The notes: generated from the sequence alone by a model not told the origin. DNA of 64,000 nucleotides from an uncultured Eubacteriales bacterium (GCA_900319695.1 ONPN01000001.1:99713-163712); one strand, 5' to 3'; positions 35,407-44,350 are shown, numbered from the stretch's first letter. Program-made: numbers and translations.

Positions 35407-36471
35407 ATGAAAAAAGCTGTTTTTGTTTTGCTTTGTGCTGTTTTATTGACGTCGCTTATATCCGTCCCCGCCTGTGCGGAGACCGACCTGTCCGCGTACT
35501 CCATCTCCAACGGCACGGTGCAGGCGTCCCGCTTTGAGGACGTGACGGCCCCCTGCTCCGGCGTGCTGCTGCCCTTCGATCTCAGCACCGGGGACGCGGC
35601 GGAGGCCGGGACGGTCCTCTTTGAGATGATGACCACGCGCGTCACGGCCCCGGAGGACGGCGTCGTGCGCCAGGTCTTTGTCGAACCCGGCGACAGCGCC
35701 GACGCCGCCATGGCGACCTACGGCGCGCTGATGGCCATTGAGCCCGCACGGCTCGAGCGCATGCACGCCACCTACCGCACCGCCCCGACCGACGACGAGG
35801 ACTGCCTGCACGTCCATGTGGGCCAGCCCCTGTGGTTTCGCTACGACGGGGTCTACGGCACCGGCGCCGTGATCGCGACGAACGGCAGGAGCTACGAGGT
35901 GGAGATCATCACCGGCGAGTATGACATCGACGAGGCCCTCAGCCTCTACAAGGACGAGAGCTACGACTACCACAACCGCGTCGGCGAGGGCATCGTCTAC
36001 AAGCGCGACGATCTGAGCGTCACCGGCTCCGGCGTCGCGGCCGCGGTTTCGGTCAGGCCCGGCGACTTTGTATCGAAGGGCGAGACCCTGCTCACCCTCC
36101 TGCCCGCCGACGCGGACGTCGGGGCCTCGCCCGCCGTGAAAGCCGAGGCCTCCGGCGTTCTCTCCGCCGTGCCGGTCGTGTCCGGTCAGCAGGTGTGGAA
36201 GGGCCAGCTGCTCGCCCGCATCAGCCGCACCGACTCCCTCGAGATCGTGGCGGACGTGGACGAGATGGACTTAAACGGCCTCAGAGTCGGCGATCAGGTG
36301 CCCGTGACATTGGACACGAATGAGGCGGAGATTCTGACCGCCACGGTCACGGAGATCTCCGGTCTCGGCGTCACGAGGCAGAACGCCGCCTATTATAGCG
36401 TCCATCTCACGGTGGACAGGGACGGACTCATGCTCGGGCAGAGCGCTTCGGTGTATCTGCCCAGGGGCTGA
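35407..36471 (+). CDS. HlyD/MacA-like exported adaptor of the ABC exporter
   Basis: 354 residues from ATG 35407 behind GAAAGGAG. Signal peptide (VFVLLCAVLLTSLISVPACA). Two biotinyl-lipoyl-like half-domains: APCSGVLLPFDLSTGDAAEAGTVLFEM in parts near the N-terminus, and AEASGVLSAVPVVSGQQVWKGQLLARI near residue 260. A beta-barrel follows (LEIVADVDEMDLNGLRVGDQVPVTL) and a membrane-proximal end (LGQSASVYLPRG). It would link the permease to the envelope. The usual long coiled-coil hairpin is not evident. Same operon as the two genes before it, despite the heptamer array between. Confidence 0.88.
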   Translation: MKKAVFVLLCAVLLTSLISVPACAETDLSAYSISNGTVQASRFEDVTAPCSGVLLPFDLSTGDAAEAGTVLFEMMTTRVTAPEDGVVRQVFVEPGDSADAAMATYGALMAIEPARLERMHATYRTAPTDDEDCLHVHVGQPLWFRYDGVYGTGAVIATNGRSYEVEIITGEYDIDEALSLYKDESYDYHNRVGEGIVYKRDDLSVTGSGVAAAVSVRPGDFVSKGETLLTLLPADADVGASPAVKAEASGVLSAVPVVSGQQVWKGQLLARISRTDSLEIVADVDEMDLNGLRVGDQVPVTLDTNEAEILTATVTEISGLGVTRQNAAYYSVHLTVDRDGLMLGQSASVYLPRG

Positions 36472-36508
36472 CAAAAGTGCTTTCGGTCTATGAAGGAGAC
36501 AAATCAGG

Positions 36509-38197
36509 ATGAAAAAGCGCAGACTCTCTCTGGCTGAGAATGTAAACCTTCTCATCATCGCCATCACCCTCGGCGTGTCGCTGGTGATGATGGCGGTCAA
36601 CGCCTTCACCTATCGCCGGGCCATTCTGGACCCCTATACCTGGAAGCTCAGGACGCTTGAGGTGCAGACCGGCGAGTTTGTCCCCTGCATGGACTGTTTC
36701 ATGCAGTACATGGGGACGGAGGATCTGCGGCAGGCCGTCGCCTCCATTGATCCCGAGAGCTCGAACGGCAACACCGCCTTTATCGAATGGATGGAGGCGC
36801 AGCCCTCCTATACCGCCGACGATCCGGAGTACGGGCGCAGCAACCTGTTTCTGGACTGGATCTCCCTCGAACTTTCGCTGGAAGAGCTGATGGAGAAGAT
36901 CGACCTGGACGAGTCCTGCATTGAGCTTGCCAAGGACGGGAGCGTGTACAGGCTCGCCCATGAGCAGAAGCCGGAGCGCTTTACCCCGGACGTGGAATTT
37001 GGGCTCGAGGAGACCTATCTCCCCCTGCCGCCGTCGGAGCTTGCGTCCCCGACCCTGGTCAATCTGGAGGACGAATACCTGCTGACACGCTGTGTCAGCT
37101 TCCCGCTTGAGGGCGGCGAGGGGCGTATCTGGCTGACTTACAACATGACCGAGGCCATCACGGATCACCGCGGCTTTTTGCTCCGGAGCATCCTGTACGT
37201 CGTCGTTCTGACGCTCGCCGCCTCGCTGGTCAGCATCCATCTCCTGCGCCGCTACGTGACGAATCCGATCCGCAGTCTCGCCCAGGCCGCGACGGAGTTT
37301 GAGCCCGGAGAGGACGGGAGCTATTCCGCCGACAAAATCAGCCGGGTTGAGCTCCGCTCCGACAACGAGCTCGGCGATCTCAGCCGGGAGATACGCTCCA
37401 TGCAGACCCGCATTGTGGAGAACACGGACAAGCTCACCCGCATGGCGGCGGAGAAGGAGCGCATCCACACCGAGCTCACCATGGCGACCCGCATCCAGGA
37501 GGGCATGCTGCCGAACAGCTTTCCCCCCTATCCGAACCGGATGGAGTTTGATCTCTTCGCGTCCATGACCCCGGCCAAGGAGGTCGGCGGCGACTTCTAC
37601 GACTTCTTCCTCATCGACGACGACCACCTCGCCCTCGTGATCGCGGACGTGAGCGGCAAGGGCGTGCCGGGCGCGCTGTTTATGATGGTATCCAAGACGA
37701 TCCTGAAAAACAGCGCCATGGCGGGCAAGTCCGCCGCGGAGATCCTGTCCATGACCAACGAGCTCATTTGCTCCAACAACAAGATGGAGATGTTTGTGAC
37801 CGTGTGGCTTGGGATCCTGGAGATCTCCACCGGCGTCATCACCGCCGCCAACGCCGGGCACGAGTACCCCGCCCTTATGAAAAACGGCCGCTTTGAGCTC
37901 TACAAGGACAAGCACGGCTTTGTCATCGGCGGCCTGGAGGGCATGCGCTACCGGGAATACACGATGCAGCTTGAAAAGGGCGACAAGCTCTTCCTCTATA
38001 CCGACGGCGTGCCCGAGGCCACCGACGCAAACGGAGAGCTCTTCGGCACCGATCGCATGATTGAGGCGCTCAACGCCTGCGCCGCCAAAAGCCCCAAGGG
38101 CATCCTCATCGACGTCAAGCGCGCCGTCGACGCCTTTATCGGCAGCGCCGAGCAGTTTGACGACCTGACCATGCTGTGCATCGAATACAGGGGCTGA
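36509..38197 (+). CDS. Membrane sensor PP2C-type phosphatase (SpoIIE/RsbU domain)
   Basis: 562 residues. TM1 (~12-35), extracytoplasmic sensor (~36-225), TM2 (~228-248), HAMP (~250-310), short coiled coil (MAAEKERIHTELTMATRIQEGMLPN) and SpoIIE phosphatase domain (~335-562) with AKEVGGDFYDFF, ADVSGKGVPGALFM, ANAGHEYP and YTDGVPEAT, FDDLTMLCI. The metal-binding Asp residues are present. It probably dephosphorylates an anti-sigma-factor antagonist (STAS) protein, none of which lies in the window. It starts 37 bp after the adaptor and may be co-transcribed. Confidence 0.93.
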   Translation: MKKRRLSLAENVNLLIIAITLGVSLVMMAVNAFTYRRAILDPYTWKLRTLEVQTGEFVPCMDCFMQYMGTEDLRQAVASIDPESSNGNTAFIEWMEAQPSYTADDPEYGRSNLFLDWISLELSLEELMEKIDLDESCIELAKDGSVYRLAHEQKPERFTPDVEFGLEETYLPLPPSELASPTLVNLEDEYLLTRCVSFPLEGGEGRIWLTYNMTEAITDHRGFLLRSILYVVVLTLAASLVSIHLLRRYVTNPIRSLAQAATEFEPGEDGSYSADKISRVELRSDNELGDLSREIRSMQTRIVENTDKLTRMAAEKERIHTELTMATRIQEGMLPNSFPPYPNRMEFDLFASMTPAKEVGGDFYDFFLIDDDHLALVIADVSGKGVPGALFMMVSKTILKNSAMAGKSAAEILSMTNELICSNNKMEMFVTVWLGILEISTGVITAANAGHEYPALMKNGRFELYKDKHGFVIGGLEGMRYREYTMQLEKGDKLFLYTDGVPEATDANGELFGTDRMIEALNACAAKSPKGILIDVKRAVDAFIGSAEQFDDLTMLCIEYRG

Positions 38198-38251
38198 CAG
38201 CGCCGGGAAGACAAGGGCAACACCGCACATTCCGCCATCGGCGGCGGGTCT

Positions 38252-38475
38252 GTAGGGGCGACCCTTGCGGTCGCCCGCGCGGTATGGCCTCCCCTACACC
38301 CAGTAACAAATGATATTCACCGTAGGGGCGACCCTCGCGGTCGCCCGCGCGGTATATCCTTCAAAACTCAAAAATGTATGGCGAACTCGCACATTGTACG
38401 GATTCGCCATACGTTTTAAAGAAAATTGTTTTGTTTCTCTGCCGGGCGACCGCGAGGGTCGCCCCTACGGAGTAT
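38252..38475. repeat. Three copies of a GTAGGGGCGACC hairpin repeat
   Basis: Copies at 38252-38285 and 38322-38355 are in direct orientation and share GTAGGGGCGACCC, TGCGGTCGCCCGCGCGGTAT. An inverted copy lies at 38443-38475. A decayed copy is at 57559-57586. Each folds on GGGCGACC/GGTCGCCC. With the two hairpins listed next, they fill the gap 38198-38683. Confidence 0.8.
38376..38412. repeat. 10-bp inverted repeat
   Basis: GTATGGCGAA at 38376-38385 and its complement at 38403-38412 enclose a 17-nt loop, nested between the GTAGGGGCGACC copies. Confidence 0.7.
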
Positions 38476-38585
38476 ACCGCCGTCAGCCCACCGGTGCAAA
38501 CGTCACATGCACCACCGCGTCCATGGCGGGCATGACGAAGTTCTGGGACCGGGTGAGCACAAAGCGAAGCTCGCCGTAATACGTC

Positions 38586-38620
38586 AATTCCCGCCATTCC
38601 GAACAGGAATGGCGGGAATT
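38586..38620. terminator. 15-bp perfect hairpin at the convergent boundary
   Basis: AATTCCCGCCATTCC and its exact complement around GAACA. No T-run on either strand, so it is a possible stall or processing site between the convergent SpoIIE and FtsX genes rather than a clear intrinsic terminator. Confidence 0.5.
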
Positions 38621-38683
38621 TCGATTAAGCCGCGGCTGTATCAACGCGCAAAACGCCGTTTCGCTGCGCGCTTTTGCCGTCTG

Positions 38684-41600
38684 TCAGATGATGTCCGACA
38701 GCTTGAGCTTTTTGATCTTTTGCAGGGCGAAGCTGTTGGTCAGCAGCGAGAAGCCGCCGGTGATCAGCGCCGAGAACAGGAAGGGCTGCACGGCGTCCTC
38801 GCGTATCATCTGGATATAGGGCGTCTCGGTGGTCATCAGGATCGCGTGGCCCAGATATTTGCCGAGCACGAGACCCAGCGCGATGCCGAGCACCGTCGTA
38901 ACCACGAGATCGACCGCGACGTAGCGCGTGCACTCCCGCACGCTGAAGCCGTTGATGCGCATGATGGTGAGCTCCCGTGTCTTGCGCTGGATGTAGGTCA
39001 TGGTGAAGTTGGCCACGATGAAGCAGGCCATCATGCCCGCGATAAAGAGCATGAGCCACACGACATAGTTCAGCGCGGCGGTGAACTGCTCGATCATGTG
39101 CCGCTCCGCCCAGGCGTCGTTGACCTTCTGAACGCCCTCGACCCCCGCGAGCTTCTCGCGCAGCGTGTCGATCGTCATGCCGCCGGTCTTGACAAAGTAG
39201 CAGTTTGTCTGGGGCGCAGTCCCGAAAATCTCCTCATAGCCCTGCGGCGAGAGGAAGAAGAGCTGGCCGTAGTAGTTTTCAAAGACGCCTGCGATCGCAA
39301 GATCGCTCCGGTTCATGCCGGAATCATAGGCCGGTACGCTGTCCCCGACGTCGAAGGCGTAGTGCTCCCAGAAGCGCCTGGGCACCAGCACGCCGCTGTC
39401 CGGCACGTCGATCCTGTCCCCGTCCAGGCTCCTGAGCGCGAAGTAGCCCTCCAGCGTGTCCTTTTCCGTCGTGATCAGCGTCAGGGCGTTGAGGGTGTTG
39501 TCCGCCTCGAAGACGCCGTCGGCCTTGCGCAGCCCGATATAAGGCAGGCTGTTTTCCTCCAGCACCGCCTCGATCTCCGCCGGGGCGTTTTCGTTCATGC
39601 CGCTGTCAAAGAAGACCTCCGCCTCATAGGTCAGTATCCCGCCGAACTGTTTGTCCGGCACCCCGCTGATGCCGTAGCGCAGCGTAAAGCCGATCACCAT
39701 CAGCACGCAGCCGCCGGCCACGCTGATGACGGTGGCCAGCACGCGGCCCCAGTCCGTGCGCATATTGCGGAAGATCAGCCGATAATAGAGATTTTTCTGC
39801 GCCGATCTGCCGCTCTTTTTGCGCGTGCCTGTGGGAACGGTCCCCTGCATGAGCTGGATGGCGGGCAGGCGCAGCAGCTGCGCGCAGCCGAGATACACGG
39901 CCAGGACGGAGATCGCAAACGCGCCCGCGACGACAAAGCCGGTCTCCAGCGGCAGGAAGCTGCGCGTCCCCTCGCCGTAGCGCAGCAGCTCTTCATAGAA
40001 GCTCAGCACCGTCCGCTGCAGCGGGCCCCAGGCGATCAGGGTACCGGCGCCCACGCCGAGCATCACGGCCGTGCAGGCAAAGAAGAGATACTTTTCAAAA
40101 ACCTCGCGGTTATAAAAGCCCATGGCCTTGGTCGCGCCGATGAGCGTGCGGTGCTGTTCGACCATGCGGCCGATGGTGGCATAGATCACCATTGCCCCGA
40201 CGATCAGGAAAATGGAGGAGAAGGACATGCTCAGGGATAAGAGCTTCCAGGAATTTTCACGCGCTGTGATGTAGCCGGGATTGCCCTTGTTGTTGAGCAC
40301 CACCCATTGGCCCTGTACGGTTCCGTCGCGCAGCGCCTCCGCGTCCCGGAGCTCCTTCTCGCCGTCGCGGATCTGTCTCTCGCCATCGGCGATCTGCGCC
40401 TCGGCGTCCCGAAGCTGACTCTCGCCGTCAAGAAGCGCCTGCTCCGCCTCCCGAAGCTGCGCCTCGCCGTCAAGAAGCTCGGCCTCCGCGTCCCGAAGCT
40501 GGCTCTCGCCGTCAAGAAGCGCCTGCTCCGCCTCCCGAAGCTGCGCCTCGCCGTCAAGTAGCTCGGCCTCCGCGTCCCGAAGCTGACTCTCGCCGTCTTT
40601 GAGCGCCTGCTCCGCCTCCCGAAGCTGCGCCTCGCCGTCAAGGAGCTCGGCCTCCGCGTCCCGAAGCTGACTCTCGCCGTCTTTGAGCGCCTGTTCCGCG
40701 TCCTTAAGCTGCGCCTCGCCGTCAAGGAGCTTCTGCTCGTTTTCCTCCAGCGCGGCCTTGCCCTTTTCGTATTCCTCCTCGCCCTGCTCGAGCTGTTTGA
40801 CAGTCTTCTCGTACAGCGCGAGGGCGTCAAGGTACTCCTCGCCCTTGTAGTACCAGAGCATACGGCCCTGGCTGTAGGCGTTCATCCCGTCCTCATAGGC
40901 CTGGGCGGCGCCGCGGACCGCGTCCGGCAGGAAGGGGCCGGTAGTCCTTTCGACCTTGATGAGCGCGGACAGCGCTGAGGCGTAGAGCGCCGGCACGGCG
41001 CTGAGCTGATACTCGGCGTCGGCTAGGACCGTGCCGCCCCTGTCGAGCTGCTCCTTCGCGTCCCGAAGCTGCGGCTCCGCCTCACGGACGGCTTTCCAGC
41101 CCTCGTCGAGCTTGGCCCTCGCCTCCGCAAGCTGCGCGCGCCCGTCCTCGAGCTGACGCCGCCCGTCCTCCAGCTGCGCGCGCCCGTCCTCAAATTCGGC
41201 GCGCTTGCTCTCAAACTCCGCAAGGCCCTCTTCATACTGCCGTCGGCCGTCGGCCAGCTTTTCCCGGCCCTCCTCAAATTCGGCGCGCTTGCTCTCAAAT
41301 TCGGCGCGGCCCTCTTCATACTGCCGTCTGCCGTCGGCCAGCTTTTCCCGGCCCTCTTCAAGCTCCGCGCATTTGCTCTCAAACTCGGCGCGGCCCTCCT
41401 CGAGCTGCCGTCTGCCGTCGGCCAGCTTTTCCCGGCCCTCCTCAAATTCGGCGCGCTTGCTCTCAAACTCCGCGCGGCCCTCCTCGAGCTGGCGGCGGCC
41501 GTCTTCCAGCTGCTGCCGGGCCTCGTCCAGCTTTGCCCGGCCCTCGCTGATCCGCTCGTCCACGCCCTCGCGCATTTTGTCGGCGCGCAGCGCCGCCCGC

Positions 41601-42319
41601 TCGTCGGCGATGGCCTGGACCGCCTCCTCCACCGGCGTGATTGCCGCCCAGTAGTCGTCGCCGTAGCGGTCCTCCGGCGTCCCCTCGACGCGCACGCGCG
41701 CCTTCATGAACGCGCCCTCAAGCCCGTCCTTGTTGAAGCTGTCCTCCGTCACAATGATATACGGCGTGCTCGGGACAACATAGGTGATGTGATCCGGGGT
41801 CTGGAAAACGCCCGTGATGACAAAGCTCTTTTCCAAAAGCGGCTCGACGCCGGAGATCGCTTTGGTCGCGGGACTCACGCTCTGCCCGATCGAGAGGTCG
41901 CAGAGATCCAGAAGCTCCTGCTCCACGGCGCACTCCCCCGCCTTTTCCGGCAGTCTCCCCTCGGTCAGCTTCGGCCTTGAGATATGGCCCGGCAGGCTGA
42001 TGAGCGTCACGGTCGTCTCGCCGTTCTCGCCGCGCAGCTTGCCGTCGATCTGCCAGACGGGCTCCGCCTCACGGACGCCGGGCAGGGCGCGGATCGCCTC
42101 CAGGTCCCCCTCGTCCATCAGCATGGTGGAGGCGACCTCGAGATCCCACAGCCCTAAGCCGTTGAAAAAGTTCAGCGAATCCTTTTTCAGCGTCTCAGCC
42201 GAGTAGGTAATGACGAGATAAGAGAGCGAGGCCAGCATGCCGATAATCACGATCGACACATAGGCGACAATCTCTTTGCGGATATTGCGCCGCGCGTCCA
42301 GTATCTGTGTTCTCTTCAC
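38684..42319 (-). CDS. Large FtsX-like ABC permease with repetitive coiled-coil inserts
   Basis: 1211 residues from GTG 42319; the open frame continues upstream but runs through a promoter at 42429-42457. TM1 (~14-36), an extracytoplasmic domain, then a coiled coil (~250-430) built of repeats such as RAEFESKRAEFEEGREKL. A second coiled coil (~510-676) follows, of GESQLRDAEAELLDGEAQL repeats. FtsX block 1 (~720-860), a second extracytoplasmic domain and FtsX block 2 at the C-terminus complete it. This layout fits the large coiled-coil FtsX permeases of Firmicutes. No ATPase gene is adjacent; the one at 32188 is the nearest. DNA repeats at 40380-40735 and 41180-41500 allow expansion or contraction in frame. 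Confidence 0.9.
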   Translation of the reverse strand: MKRTQILDARRNIRKEIVAYVSIVIIGMLASLSYLVITYSAETLKKDSLNFFNGLGLWDLEVASTMLMDEGDLEAIRALPGVREAEPVWQIDGKLRGENGETTVTLISLPGHISRPKLTEGRLPEKAGECAVEQELLDLCDLSIGQSVSPATKAISGVEPLLEKSFVITGVFQTPDHITYVVPSTPYIIVTEDSFNKDGLEGAFMKARVRVEGTPEDRYGDDYWAAITPVEEAVQAIADERAALRADKMREGVDERISEGRAKLDEARQQLEDGRRQLEEGRAEFESKRAEFEEGREKLADGRRQLEEGRAEFESKCAELEEGREKLADGRRQYEEGRAEFESKRAEFEEGREKLADGRRQYEEGLAEFESKRAEFEDGRAQLEDGRRQLEDGRAQLAEARAKLDEGWKAVREAEPQLRDAKEQLDRGGTVLADAEYQLSAVPALYASALSALIKVERTTGPFLPDAVRGAAQAYEDGMNAYSQGRMLWYYKGEEYLDALALYEKTVKQLEQGEEEYEKGKAALEENEQKLLDGEAQLKDAEQALKDGESQLRDAEAELLDGEAQLREAEQALKDGESQLRDAEAELLDGEAQLREAEQALLDGESQLRDAEAELLDGEAQLREAEQALLDGESQLRDAEAQIADGERQIRDGEKELRDAEALRDGTVQGQWVVLNNKGNPGYITARENSWKLLSLSMSFSSIFLIVGAMVIYATIGRMVEQHRTLIGATKAMGFYNREVFEKYLFFACTAVMLGVGAGTLIAWGPLQRTVLSFYEELLRYGEGTRSFLPLETGFVVAGAFAISVLAVYLGCAQLLRLPAIQLMQGTVPTGTRKKSGRSAQKNLYYRLIFRNMRTDWGRVLATVISVAGGCVLMVIGFTLRYGISGVPDKQFGGILTYEAEVFFDSGMNENAPAEIEAVLEENSLPYIGLRKADGVFEADNTLNALTLITTEKDTLEGYFALRSLDGDRIDVPDSGVLVPRRFWEHYAFDVGDSVPAYDSGMNRSDLAIAGVFENYYGQLFFLSPQGYEEIFGTAPQTNCYFVKTGGMTIDTLREKLAGVEGVQKVNDAWAERHMIEQFTAALNYVVWLMLFIAGMMACFIVANFTMTYIQRKTRELTIMRINGFSVRECTRYVAVDLVVTTVLGIALGLVLGKYLGHAILMTTETPYIQMIREDAVQPFLFSALITGGFSLLTNSFALQKIKKLKLSDII
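40380..40735. repeat. In-frame tandem repeats coding for the second coiled coil
   Basis: Repeats with a 42-bp sub-period and ~84-bp super-period carry GCCTCCGCGTCCCGAAGCTG and CGCCTCGCCGTCAAG. Neighbouring copies are almost identical at the DNA level, implying recent duplication. Confidence 0.85.
41180..41500. repeat. In-frame tandem repeats coding for the first coiled coil
   Basis: Copies of about 72 bp contain CGGCCAGCTTTTCCCGGCCC and TCAAATTCGGCGCGCTTGCT, repeated four times with small changes. Confidence 0.85.
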
Positions 42320-42428
42320 GGGCGCTCGCCCCCCCTTCTCCGCATAAGGCTGATCTTCGGCATCCCCGGCATCGGTATCCCCGCTTTCAGCCGCCGCGCG
42401 GGGCGCGGCAGCCTTAATATATTGATTT

Positions 42429-42457
42429 AGTATATCATTAAAATCGGCGCATGTAAA
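42429..42457 (-). promoter_or_regulatory. Promoter of the coiled-coil FtsX gene
   Basis: TTTACA (42452-42457), 17 bp, TATACT (42429-42434) on the minus strand, 110 bp upstream of GTG 42319. This rules out the far-upstream translation start. Confidence 0.7.
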
Positions 42458-42488
42458 ACAAAAATTGCAGCCCTTTCCCAAAGACAGC

Positions 42489-42518
42489 TTGCTCCGGCAC
42501 CGGGGGCTGTGGTATCAT
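42489..42518 (+). promoter_or_regulatory. Probable promoter of the GNAT gene
   Basis: TTGCTC, 18 bp, TATCAT, ending about 20 bp before the start codon, divergent from the FtsX promoter. Confidence 0.45.
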
Positions 42519-42538
42519 GCCTGCCGGGAGGGATTATC

Positions 42539-43078
42539 ATGCTTTTGATTCGTGATGCAAGGACAGAGGATGCGGCGCGCCTGCTGGAGAGTTACGGCCC
42601 CTATGTGGAAAACACGGCCATCTCCTTTGAGTATGTGACGCCCGGGCTCGAGGAATTTCAAGACCGCATACGCAGCATTTCGGCAAAGTATCCGTATCTT
42701 GTTGCGGAGGAAGACGGGCAGATCGTGGGCTACACCTACGCCGGGGTATTCAAGGGCCGCGCGGCCTATGACCGGTCCTGCGAGGTGACGATCTATCTCG
42801 ACCCCGCCGCCCGCGGGCGCGGCCTGGGCCGCAGGCTGTACGCGGCGCTGGAGGATCGGTTGAAGGCGCAGGGCATCCTGAACCTCTACGCCTGCATCGC
42901 CTGGCCTCCTGCCGACGATCCCCGGCTCACAACGAACAGCGCGGACTTTCACGCGCACATGGGCTACGTCAGGGTCGGAGAGTTTCACAACTGCGCGTAC
43001 AAGTTCGGCCGCTGGTATCACATGATCTGGATGGAGAAGATGATCGGCGGACACCCCGGCGCGGCGGCGCGGGAATGA
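42539..43078 (+). CDS. GNAT acetyltransferase, phosphinothricin-acetyltransferase-like
   Basis: 179 residues from ATG 42539 behind GGGAGGG. IRDARTEDAARLLE, ENTAISFEYVTP, YAGVFKGRAAYDRSCEVTIYLDP in parts, the acetyl-CoA loop RGRGLGRRL and the terminal GRWYHMIWMEK match the PAT/Bar-like GNAT group, which acetylates amino groups of small amino-acid analogues such as methionine sulfoximine. The exact substrate is unknown. It precedes the cysK unit, which has its own promoter. Confidence 0.9.
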   Translation: MLLIRDARTEDAARLLESYGPYVENTAISFEYVTPGLEEFQDRIRSISAKYPYLVAEEDGQIVGYTYAGVFKGRAAYDRSCEVTIYLDPAARGRGLGRRLYAALEDRLKAQGILNLYACIAWPPADDPRLTTNSADFHAHMGYVRVGEFHNCAYKFGRWYHMIWMEKMIGGHPGAAARE

Positions 43079-43091
43079 AATAAAAAAACTG

Positions 43092-43120
43092 TTGACAAAC
43101 GGGATGGTCTGTGCTATAAA
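43092..43120 (+). promoter_or_regulatory. Promoter of the cysK leader
   Basis: TTGACA (43092-43097), 17 bp, TATAAA (43115-43120). Immediately downstream, AACATATTA and TGATATGTTTG form a short dyad that may be an operator. Confidence 0.75.
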
Positions 43121-43155
43121 CATATTAACCTGATATGTTTGTTACGGAGGTTCCC

Positions 43156-43233
43156 ATGAACAGGCTGAACGTCAAGTGCATGATGGGCTGTGCGCGCTGC
43201 CAGATGCGCGCCTGCCTCCGTCTGCCCGTCTGA
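43156..43233 (+). CDS. Cysteine-rich leader peptide of cysK (attenuator)
   Basis: 25 codons, ATG behind ACGGAGG. Cys at positions 8, 12, 15 and 20, in KCMMGCARCQMRAC. The stop (43231-43233) lies 2 nt before CCCTGC (43236-43241), which can pair with GCAGGG in the loop of the terminator at 43254-43291. A ribosome finishing the peptide would cover CCCTGC and let the terminator form. A ribosome stalled at Cys codons would leave it free to disrupt the terminator. This is classic translation-coupled attenuation for cysteine. It is inferred from sequence alone. Confidence 0.75.
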   Translation: MNRLNVKCMMGCARCQMRACLRLPV

Positions 43234-43253
43234 GTCCCTGCCGCGTATCCGTG

Positions 43254-43291
43254 CGCCGGGGACCGCAGGGCTCCCCGGTATTTTTGTTTTT
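43254..43291 (+). terminator. Attenuator terminator before cysK
   Basis: CCGGGGA (43256-43262) pairs with TCCCCGG (43272-43278), followed by TATTTTTGTTTTT. It lies between the leader peptide and cysK in the direction of transcription. Confidence 0.8.
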
Positions 43292-43304
43292 GAGGGTGAT
43301 ATTC

Positions 43305-43358
43305 ATGCCGCGCTTCTCCTCCTTTGGCGGGCGATGTCGACGCCGCGCCGCAGCCTAA
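43305..43358 (+). CDS. Possible second short ORF in the cysK leader
   Basis: 17 codons (MPRFSSFGGRCRRRAAA) with GAGGGTGAT at a fair distance upstream and a stop 39 nt before cysK. It lies past the terminator and has one Cys and five Arg. It may simply be chance, or may couple translation into cysK. Confidence 0.3.
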   Translation: MPRFSSFGGRCRRRAAA

Positions 43359-43397
43359 GCCATCTTAAAAACATGATTAAAACGGGAGGTACATACC

Positions 43398-44330
43398 ATG
43401 TCCAATATCTATACATCCGCCGATCAGCTCATCGGGAAGACGCCCCTGCTGGAGCTTTCGCATATTGAAAAGGAAGAGGGCCTGGAGGCCACGCTGCTCG
43501 CCAAGCTCGAATACTTCAACCCCGCCGGTTCCGTCAAGGACCGCATCGCCAAGGCCATGATCGACGACGCCGAGGCAAAGGGCCTGCTGAAGGCGGGCTC
43601 GGTCATCATTGAGCCGACCTCCGGCAACACCGGCATCGGCCTTGCCTCCGTGGCGGCGGCCAGGGGCTACCGCATCATCATCGTCATGCCCGAGACCATG
43701 AGCGTGGAGCGCCGCCAGCTCATGAAGGCCTACGGCGCGGAGCTGGTGCTCACCGAGGGCGCGAAGGGCATGAAGGGCGCGATCGCCAAAGCGGCGGAGC
43801 TCGCGCAGGAGATTCCGAACGCCTTTATCCCCGGTCAGTTTGTCAACCCCGCAAACCCCGCCGTCCACAGGGCGACCACCGGCCCGGAGATCTGGGCGGA
43901 CACCGACGGGAAGGTGGACATCTTCGTCGCGGGCGTCGGCACCGGCGGCACCGTCACCGGCGTGGGCGAGTATCTCAAGGGGCAGAATCCCGCCGTGCAG
44001 GTCGTGGCTGTGGAGCCCGCGGGCTCGCCGGTGCTGTCGAAGGGCACGCCCGGCGCGCACAAGATCCAGGGCATCGGCGCGGGCTTCGTCCCGGAGGTGC
44101 TGAACACCGGGGTCTATGACGAGGTCATCACCGTCGAAAACGAGGACGCCTTCGCCACCGGCAAAAGGATCGGACACGCCGAGGGCGTGCTGGTCGGCAT
44201 CTCCTCGGGCGCGGCGGTCTGGGCGGCTATCCAGCTCGCCAAACGCCCGGAGAACCGGGGCAAGACCATCGTCGCCCTCCTGCCGGACACCGGCGACCGC
44301 TATCTCTCCACGCCGCTGTTTGCGGACTGA
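43398..44330 (+). CDS. cysK: Cysteine synthase (O-acetylserine sulfhydrylase)
   Basis: 310 residues, ATG behind GGGAGGT. Fold-type II PLP enzyme: the PLP lysine is K47 in [11 protein letters not shown], the phosphate-binding loop is [10 protein letters not shown], the C-terminal loop is [13 protein letters not shown], and [11 protein letters not shown] and [14 protein letters not shown] are CysK blocks. It makes cysteine from O-acetylserine and sulfide. The leader peptide/terminator upstream suggests cysteine-sensitive read-through. An Rrf2 regulator faces it from downstream. Confidence 0.96.
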   Translation: MSNIYTSADQLIGKTPLLELSHIEKEEGLEATLLAKLEYFNPAGSVKDRIAKAMIDDAEAKGLLKAGSVIIEPTSGNTGIGLASVAAARGYRIIIVMPETMSVERRQLMKAYGAELVLTEGAKGMKGAIAKAAELAQEIPNAFIPGQFVNPANPAVHRATTGPEIWADTDGKVDIFVAGVGTGGTVTGVGEYLKGQNPAVQVVAVEPAGSPVLSKGTPGAHKIQGIGAGFVPEVLNTGVYDEVITVENEDAFATGKRIGHAEGVLVGISSGAAVWAAIQLAKRPENRGKTIVALLPDTGDRYLSTPLFAD

Positions 44331-44350
44331 TGATATGACTCCATATAAAA

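Noticed and set aside
42320-42481. N-terminal extension of the coiled-coil FtsX permease
   Set aside because: A TTTACA/TATACT promoter lies within it, so it cannot be in the message from that promoter.
43121-43397. T-box riboswitch before cysK
   Set aside because: No T-box bulge sequence or specifier-loop layout is seen. The leader is short and holds a Cys-rich frame instead.
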